Source: RGIG1828 sp045541875 (GTDB lineage Bacteria; Bacillota; Clostridia; UMGS1810). From it: a stretch of DNA of 27,262 nucleotides. The stretch spans positions 1 through 27,262 of the forward strand of contig JAZQJX010000027.1 in NCBI GenBank assembly GCA_045541875.1, written 5' to 3'. Positions 22,164 through 27,262 of the stretch are shown here, in pieces (positions within the stretch are counted from its first letter, which is position 1; each line of letters opens with the position of its first letter). The notes under the pieces are model-generated. The model searched no databases, had not been told where the DNA came from, and worked only from the letters and a program-made list of their open reading frames with translations. The position numbers and the translations under genes were made by a program.

Positions 22164-25016
22164 TTATTTTATATAGAACTCAAAATGTATTTCTTTTTCT
22201 TTGAGACGATATTTTTCCAAAAGTTCGGGTCCGCATGAATTTGAACCCACTCCTGAATTTTTATAGTCAATGCGTATGTGGGTGCAATCGGATTTTTCAA
22301 GTTCATCCTGATGGTTTGATTGCATAAGGGTTTGGAAACTGTAGTGAGAAACGTTAATTTCCATACTGTCTTTTGCCACAAAACTCAAGCCGTTTTTCAT
22401 ATCAAGAACCTTTGTTTTTATGTGATTTCCGTGTTCCTGAGGCATTATGTAGTTAACATATTCATCATCTGCACAGCTTTCATACCGATCAACCATTGAA
22501 CCGTGATGCATATCACAGTAGTTTTCATAAGGTCCCATTCCATAATATGAAAACTCTGATTTATCATAGGGAGTCTTAAATTCAAAGCCAAGACGGGGAA
22601 GCCACGTACACTTGTCTTTCACATTTGCATCAAGTGTTGCATTGATTATACCCTCTGATGACACTGTGTATTTTAAAGTATATCTGAGATAGGGCGTTCT
22701 TGAAACTCCTGCAAGACTGCCTTTGACAATAATTTCTTTGCCGTCAAAACCGCATTCATACACCTTGTCAAACTGTCTGTCAAGGTTTTCAGCCTCCCAG
22801 GGGCCTTGCCAATACCAATTTTGTTTTACTCTTCTCTCATTGTCTATCGGAGCACGCACCGATGTTATTCTTACAGGCGCCATAAGTTGCTCCACACCGT
22901 TTTTCAAAAGGCTTACAAATGTTCCCTGATCTTTTGAGAACCTGTAGGAAAATCCGTCACCTTTAAAGACTATGAAACTGTCGTCTTCCAATGTTTCTGC
23001 GTTTTCACAAGAGCATATATTTTCTGATGGCAAAAGAGGAATTTCAAGTTGTTTTTGTGCAACAGTATATCCCGATTTATCAATAAGGAAACAATGAATG
23101 TAGGCACCGAGAGTGCAACTTTTGGGAAGCGAAACTTCTATTTTTGTGCTACCCTTTGGCTTTACATCAAGCACAAGAGTTTTTTCTTCTGTCGTCTTTG
23201 CGTCAACCTTTATCTGATACTTAAATTCAAACTCCGAAAGATTGGTAAAATCGTATCTGTTATGCACAACAATTGCATTTCCCGAAAGCTTGCAGTCCAT
23301 ATACTGATAAGCATATTTAACTTCGAGAGAACCTGCTTTAAGACTTCTGTCGTGAAATACCATTCCGTCTGCACAAAAGTTTCCGTCATTGGTCATCTCT
23401 TCCTTAAAGTCTCCGCCATATTTCGCAACTCCGTTTTCAAGCACAGTATGGTCTGCCCACTCCCACACACATCCGCCAATCAACTTTTTGTGTTTGTATA
23501 TTAAATCCCAATAGTCACAAACATCTCCGGGTCCGTTTCCCATTGCATGAGAGTATTCACACAAAAAGTAAGGATATTTGAAGTTAGGGTTTTCCGCCTT
23601 TTGCGTGACTCCTTCAATGTCTTCATACATTCTTGAGAATATGTCCGCCCTGTCTGCATAGTGAGAAGTTGAAACTCCGTAATCCTCAGAAAGTTCAGAT
23701 ATCCTCGATGCATCCTCTGCATGAACAAGGCGTTTTGAATCATTCTTCCTTATATATTCAATCATTGCAACGTGATTTTCTCCGTGGCCGCTTTCATTGC
23801 CTGTTGACCAGGAAAAAATACTGCAATGGTTTTTATCTCTCTGATATGCCCTTTCCATACGGTCAACAAAAGAATTTTTCCATTTTGGATTCACACATAC
23901 CCATTCGGGATTATCAATGCAATCATATCCGCATCCCCCTGCCTCTCTGTTTACGATGCCGTGACATTCAAGATCGGTCTCAAGCATTACATAGAATCCG
24001 AGTTCGTCGCAAAGTTCAAGAAATTTCGGTGTGGGGGGATAGTGGGAAGTGCGGATGGTATTGATGTTCAACTTCTTCATAAGAAGCAAATCGTTTTTAA
24101 ATTCTTCATCGGTCATAACCCAACCGTTTTGGGGATGGGTGTCGTGGTGGTTTACACCTTTTAGTTTAACTTCTGTTCCATTTACCAGAAATTCATAGTT
24201 TTCGCCGATGGAATAACTTACAAATCCGACTTTCTGAAGAATGGTCTCACCCATATATTCAAAACGAATTTCATAAAGATAGGGTTTTTCTGCATTCCAT
24301 AATACAGGGTTTTCAACTTCAAAGGAAACAAAGTTTTCGCCATGTTTTTTCTGAATAACTTTTCCACCATCAATGAGTGAAACTTCTGAACTTCCTTCAA
24401 ATTCGACGTTTATGACATTTTCATCTGTTGTAATATGTATGTCTTTTATGTGGCCTTTCGGTCTTGATAAAAGATATACATCTCTGAATATTCCGTTGAA
24501 TCTGAAAAAATCCTGATCTTCAAGATAACTTCCGGAGCACCATTTTCTCACCTTTGCGATAAGGGTGTTTTTGCCGGCATTTACATATTCCGTTATATCA
24601 AACTCTGCCTGCAGATGACTCCCCTGAGAGTAGCCTACATATTTGTCATTTATAAAAAGTTCCAGACAACTTGAAACACCTTCAAAAACTATATAGGTGT
24701 CCCTTTTTGTGTCCTCAACATCAAATTCACGTCTGTATACGCCCATGGGGTTATGGGTTGGAACATAGGGAGGATCATAGGGGAAAGGATATGCCACATT
24801 TGCATAGTTGGGGTTTTCATAGCCTTTCAATTGCCAGCATGAGGGAACCTGAATTTTGTCCCATTCTTTTTCTTCATATGACTCTTCAAAGTCGCAGTCA
24901 TAGAACTTAAAGTCCCACTCACCGTTTAAAAGTGTGCAGCCGTCTTTGGGAATGTAATATGACCTCTGAGGCTGTCTGTTTTCACTTATGAACCCTAAAT
25001 CTTCATATCTTCTCAT
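22164..25016 (-). CDS. lacZ: GH2 beta-galactosidase (LacZ type)
   Basis: A 950-residue cytoplasmic glycoside hydrolase family 2 enzyme of the five-domain LacZ type: jelly-roll domain (about 25-185), two immunoglobulin-like domains around the catalytic barrel (about 270-560), and the C-terminal small-chain domain (about 690-950, with the YYGMGPYENYCDMHHGS signature). Active-site motifs: NHHDTHP (289-295), RTSHYPP (322-328), WSTGNESGHG (403-412, acid/base E408) and LCEYSHAMGN (485-494, nucleophile E487). There is no signal peptide. The ATG at 25016 has AAGGAG 7 nt upstream and is preferred over the one at 25037. No lactose permease is adjacent. Beta-galactosidase is the likeliest activity, though GH2 members may act on other beta-linked galactosides. 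Confidence 0.92.
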   Translation of the reverse strand: MRRYEDLGFISENRQPQRSYYIPKDGCTLLNGEWDFKFYDCDFEESYEEKEWDKIQVPSCWQLKGYENPNYANVAYPFPYDPPYVPTHNPMGVYRREFDVEDTKRDTYIVFEGVSSCLELFINDKYVGYSQGSHLQAEFDITEYVNAGKNTLIAKVRKWCSGSYLEDQDFFRFNGIFRDVYLLSRPKGHIKDIHITTDENVINVEFEGSSEVSLIDGGKVIQKKHGENFVSFEVENPVLWNAEKPYLYEIRFEYMGETILQKVGFVSYSIGENYEFLVNGTEVKLKGVNHHDTHPQNGWVMTDEEFKNDLLLMKKLNINTIRTSHYPPTPKFLELCDELGFYVMLETDLECHGIVNREAGGCGYDCIDNPEWVCVNPKWKNSFVDRMERAYQRDKNHCSIFSWSTGNESGHGENHVAMIEYIRKNDSKRLVHAEDASRISELSEDYGVSTSHYADRADIFSRMYEDIEGVTQKAENPNFKYPYFLCEYSHAMGNGPGDVCDYWDLIYKHKKLIGGCVWEWADHTVLENGVAKYGGDFKEEMTNDGNFCADGMVFHDRSLKAGSLEVKYAYQYMDCKLSGNAIVVHNRYDFTNLSEFEFKYQIKVDAKTTEEKTLVLDVKPKGSTKIEVSLPKSCTLGAYIHCFLIDKSGYTVAQKQLEIPLLPSENICSCENAETLEDDSFIVFKGDGFSYRFSKDQGTFVSLLKNGVEQLMAPVRITSVRAPIDNERRVKQNWYWQGPWEAENLDRQFDKVYECGFDGKEIIVKGSLAGVSRTPYLRYTLKYTVSSEGIINATLDANVKDKCTWLPRLGFEFKTPYDKSEFSYYGMGPYENYCDMHHGSMVDRYESCADDEYVNYIMPQEHGNHIKTKVLDMKNGLSFVAKDSMEINVSHYSFQTLMQSNHQDELEKSDCTHIRIDYKNSGVGSNSCGPELLEKYRLKEKEIHFEFYIK

Positions 25017-25053
25017 AATGTGCTCCTTTGTATGCATTCATTAAATTTCTTAG

Positions 25054-25082
25054 ATTATATCACAATACATAAAATAATACAA
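25054..25082 (-). promoter_or_regulatory. Proximal lacZ promoter
   Basis: On the minus strand, TTGTAT (25077-25082), 17-bp spacer, TATAAT (25054-25059), about 38 bp before the ATG. Confidence 0.65.
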
Positions 25083-25117
25083 TCAGACATTTTTTATAAT
25101 TTTTATCATATCTTTTC

Positions 25118-25150
25118 TTATTTTAATAATTCCTCTTTCATTAAAAACAT
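25118..25150 (-). CDS. Possible 10-codon leader peptide upstream of lacZ
   Basis: ATG at 25150 reads MFLMKEELLK then TAA. GGAG lies 9 nt upstream (25160-25163), and the frame is transcribed from the distal promoter only. It is too short to judge by composition. It may be a leader ORF or chance. Confidence 0.25.
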   Translation of the reverse strand: MFLMKEELLK

Positions 25151-25184
25151 ATTTTTCATCTCCGAATATCTCTATTTATGTCAT

Positions 25185-25214
25185 ATTATATCACACAAAT
25201 TTTCCTTTTTTCAA
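25185..25214 (-). promoter_or_regulatory. Distal lacZ promoter
   Basis: On the minus strand, TTGAAA (25209-25214), 18-bp spacer, TATAAT (25185-25190). Both lacZ -10 boxes sit in the same context, GTGATATAAT. Confidence 0.5.
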
Positions 25215-25250
25215 CAATACAAAACGTAATGTATAACAAAACGAAAGCAC

Positions 25251-26564
25251 CTATTTTTTATGCTTATCCCTTTTCATGTCATCGGTTGCAGGGTTGTTTA
25301 TGAGATTGCCGTTTTCTTCAAACCTTGATCCGTGGCAGGGGCAATCCCACGAGTGCTCCTCCTTGTTATATTCAAGTGCGCATCCCATATGGGGACATCT
25401 TGGCGTTGTGGGTTTAAGCAGTCCTTTTGCAGATTCAAATATATTCATGGCAAGTTGAGGATGCATGATGCTTCTCGATGGCGAATATAAATCGGAAAAT
25501 TCGCTTTTGCCTGTGCATATCAAATCAGAAAGTATCATGGCAGAAACCATTGACGATGTCATTCCCCACTTGTTAAATCCCGTTGCAACATAAAAATCGG
25601 GCGTTGATTTTGAATACTGTCCTATATAGGGTATGCCATCAAGAGTCATACAATCCTGAGTTGCCCATCGGGTAACTTTTTTTGCTTTGGGATAATATTT
25701 ATCTGCAAATCTTTCAAGCTGCGCCCAGCCTCCGCCTTTTGCGCCTGTGCGGTGACTTCCGCCGCCGAGTAAAAGATATTTTCCTAAAGAGCGAAAAGAC
25801 AACCCTGTCATGTCCTCGTCAACATACATATTCTTAGGTTTTTCAAGATTTTCAAGTGCAAGAACATAGGATCTGTGCTGATACATCTTAAGGAAATAAC
25901 CGCCGTGCTTATTTATAATCGGGAAATGTGTTGCCACAATGATTTTGTCCGCACTAATCTTTCCGCCATCTGTGGTTGCCATATGGGGTTTTAATTCCAG
26001 AACCTTTGTTTTTTCATATATTTTCAAGCCTTTTAAAATTGAAAAAGCAAATTTCAGAGGATTGAAACTTGCCTGATTCTCTATCCTCACCGCACCTGCC
26101 ACATCAAAGGGCAGTTCTGTGTCTTTGCAAAAATCCACCCTGCAACCAACTCTGTTTAAAGATGCAACTTCCCTTTCAATCACATTTTTGTCATTTATTG
26201 AATAGACAAAAGAGTCGCACCGTTCAAAATCATCGTCAATCTCCGATGCAAGGGAAGTTAACTTATGGAAGGCATTTTTCTGGCTTAAATAGTATTGCTT
26301 TGCCCTTTCAATGCCGTATCTTTTGATGATTTTATCATATATAAGACCGTGTCCAAATGTGATTTTTGCAGTTGTATTGCCTGTTACACCCGCACATATT
26401 CTGTCTGCTTCAACAAGTACGCAATCTATGCCCTTCTCTTTTAACACATATGCACATAAAATGCCGCATAACCCTCCGCCGATGATTAACACGTCTGTTT
26501 TAATATCTCGTTTTAAGGATTCAAAATCATACCTTTTAATGCTTCTGTTCCATATGGATTCCAT
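25251..26564 (-). CDS. FAD-dependent oxidoreductase with C-terminal Rieske domain
   Basis: A 437-residue fusion. Residues 24-52 form an FAD Rossmann motif (VLIIGGGLCGILCAYVLKEKGIDCVLVEAD), and the rest to about 350 is the DAO-type flavin domain, including ATGFNKWGMTSSMVSAM (327-343). Residues about 385-430 are a Rieske [2Fe-2S] domain with ligands C390, H392, C408 and H411 in CPHMGC...CPCHGS, and C395/C410 placed to form the usual disulfide. Such fusions are known in bacteria; their substrates are mostly undefined. The Rieske part ends soon after NNPATDDM, slightly shorter than many homologues, with a basic tail. AGAGGTGAG precedes the ATG. It is upstream of lacZ, which has its own promoters, so the two are probably independent. 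Confidence 0.9.
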   Translation of the reverse strand: MESIWNRSIKRYDFESLKRDIKTDVLIIGGGLCGILCAYVLKEKGIDCVLVEADRICAGVTGNTTAKITFGHGLIYDKIIKRYGIERAKQYYLSQKNAFHKLTSLASEIDDDFERCDSFVYSINDKNVIEREVASLNRVGCRVDFCKDTELPFDVAGAVRIENQASFNPLKFAFSILKGLKIYEKTKVLELKPHMATTDGGKISADKIIVATHFPIINKHGGYFLKMYQHRSYVLALENLEKPKNMYVDEDMTGLSFRSLGKYLLLGGGSHRTGAKGGGWAQLERFADKYYPKAKKVTRWATQDCMTLDGIPYIGQYSKSTPDFYVATGFNKWGMTSSMVSAMILSDLICTGKSEFSDLYSPSRSIMHPQLAMNIFESAKGLLKPTTPRCPHMGCALEYNKEEHSWDCPCHGSRFEENGNLINNPATDDMKRDKHKK

Positions 26565-26639
26565 AGACTCACCTCTTTTTTATTATGCCTGATTTAAAGA
26601 GATGAATACGTGCTTACTGACTGATTGCCATTGCAAAGC

Positions 26640-26752
26640 AAGAAAAGCGGCTTCGCCGCACCGCCTGCGGCGGACGTGCGGAGCAAATTCGCTTTTCTTA
26701 AGCCATGTGCATTTTTGAAAAGCAATTTTTTGCTTTTCAAAAAATTTTGCAC
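26640..26752. repeat. Nested palindrome cluster
   Basis: An outer repeat AAGAAAAGCG/CGCTTTTCTT (26640-26649 with 26690-26699) encloses GCGGC-ttc-GCCGC (26647-26659) and CCGC/GCGG (26661-26670). It is followed by a second nested palindrome bounded by GTGCA/TGCAC (26707-26752) whose core stem runs 26712-26725 with 26730-26743. The GC-rich inner part contrasts with the surroundings. It has no coding sequence. Confidence 0.65.
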
Positions 26753-26770
26753 GGCAATATAATAAATTTT

Positions 26771-26823
26771 TTACTGTATAGAAACGAAGTTTCCTATACA
26801 GTAAAAAAGCAGACTGAGCCTGC
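26771..26823. repeat. Second copy of the 10616-10668 terminator block
   Basis: TTACTGTATAGAAAC (26771-26785) pairs with GTTTCCTATACAGTAA (26789-26804), followed by an A-run and the imperfect stem GCAG/CTGC (26809-26823). It aligns closely with the block after the cation exchanger gene. Here the second hairpin is degenerate and lacks the T-run. An inverted TCGCGAG/CTCGCGA (26831-26866) follows. Confidence 0.6.
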
Positions 26824-26895
26824 ACCCAAGTCGCGAGCATAGTTTTGTTAACATCAGATCTCGCGAACGAATTTTTGCGTAATTTCCTATACAGT

Positions 26896-26933
26896 AAAAA
26901 AACTCCTCGGTCAAAAGACCAAGGAGTTTTTTT
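26896..26933 (-). terminator. Terminator downstream of the YeiH-like gene
   Basis: Stem ACTCCTCGGTC/GACCAAGGAGT (26902-26912 with 26917-26927, one mismatch), loop AAAA, flanked by A7 and T7 runs so it could act in both directions. It is preceded on the plus strand by TTTCCTATACAGTAAAAAA (26883-26901), a copy of the motif found at 26790. Confidence 0.8.
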
Positions 26934-27046
26934 GGCAAGTTGCACCGATTTAGATGTCGACACAAAACAATTCGATAAATTGTAATAATACCGTGTAACT
27001 CGCATCGGATAATTTATTCATTGCTCTCTTATAGTGTTATTTCTCT

Positions 27047-27262
27047 TTATACGATTCCCATTGCCATTTCTACCAACAACGCAACGACAACGACCAACGC
27101 CGAGATGATAAAACCGTGAATCATCGGACGGATACCGGCTTTCTTCATGCTTGAGAAGGATGTGTTCAAACCGATGGCTGCCAATGCACATACCATAAGG
27201 AATTTGCTTGCACTCTTGGTGCCGGATACAACAGCGGCAGGAATTGGGAACACGCTTGCTAC
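27047..27262 (-). CDS. YeiH-family (UPF0324) membrane protein, C-terminal part
   Basis: Partial gene; the 5' end lies beyond the window. The frame is open to base 27262, and the apparent GTG at 27253 is an internal Val codon. The visible 71 or so residues contain two hydrophobic helices and the block SKFLMVCALAAIGLNTSFSSMKKAGIRPMIHGFIISALVVVVALL, which resembles the C-terminus of the YeiH/YadS-type putative sulfate exporter family (the ALAAIGLNT motif). The protein ends with VEMAMGIV. A terminator lies 113 bp downstream. Confidence 0.65.
   Translation of the reverse strand, partial: VASVFPIPAAVVSGTKSASKFLMVCALAAIGLNTSFSSMKKAGIRPMIHGFIISALVVVVALLVEMAMGIV

Noticed and set aside
26583..27005. 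Open frame of 140 codons on the minus strand
   Set aside because: It runs through terminator and palindrome sequences, has no ribosome site and the product looks like translated repeats (repeated FLLYRKLR).

Overview
The window looks like a chromosomal segment of an AT-rich, Gram-positive, spore-former-lineage bacterium of class Clostridia, probably host-associated. The grounds are strong AGGAGG-type ribosome sites, TTGACA/TATAAT promoters, a SpoIIM-like gene next to a XerD-like recombinase (as in other endospore formers), an SLH-domain protein, lipoprotein signal peptides of the clostridial type and several glycan-degrading enzymes (GH13, GH88, GH2). The species cannot be named from the sequence. 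There is no sign of phage, plasmid or a canonical CRISPR locus.

Layout. 1-277: a MITE-like, highly structured element with 23-bp terminal inverted repeats. 410-4816 (minus): a probable operon reading lipoprotein, DUF4430 lipoprotein, PAP2 phosphatase, GH13 alpha-glucanase. 4902-5239: two back-to-back arrays of tiny hairpins. 5408-8557 (plus): ileS (long, eukaryote-like IleRS2 type) with its own promoter. 8625-8862: a third hairpin array between the ends of ileS and tspO. 8866-9336 (minus): tspO. 9390-10614 (plus): promoter, a yybP-ykoY manganese riboswitch and a CaCA cation exchanger. 10616-10668: bidirectional terminator. 10674-12841 (minus): SLH protein and SGNH hydrolase. 12894-13274: half of a hairpin array, then a structured element lying between two copies of an 18/19-bp direct repeat. 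13285-18224 (minus): a complete BMP-type nucleoside ABC transporter (binding lipoprotein, double ATPase, two permeases) with a terminator hairpin between the first and second genes. 18378-19523 (minus): GH88 unsaturated glucuronyl hydrolase, divergent from proC - spoIIM - xerD (19782-22101, plus). 22164-25016 (minus): GH2 beta-galactosidase. 25251-26564 (minus): FAD oxidoreductase with a C-terminal Rieske domain. 26640-26933: palindrome cluster and terminator. 27047-27262 (minus): 3' part of a YeiH-type membrane protein that runs off the window.

How it works together. The clear functional units are the nucleoside uptake operon, the Mn2+-sensing riboswitch with its exchanger, and scattered glycan hydrolases without a dedicated polysaccharide locus.

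The most unusual feature is a family of hairpin arrays (A-D). Short perfect hairpins with differing stems are spaced by an invariant 7-nt separator (ATGAATT, or ATATCGA in array A). In arrays B and C the separator changes to its reverse complement (AATTCAT) at the centre, so the whole array is itself a large palindrome. A second notable point is the XerD-like recombinase, in which two of the six canonical catalytic residues appear altered.
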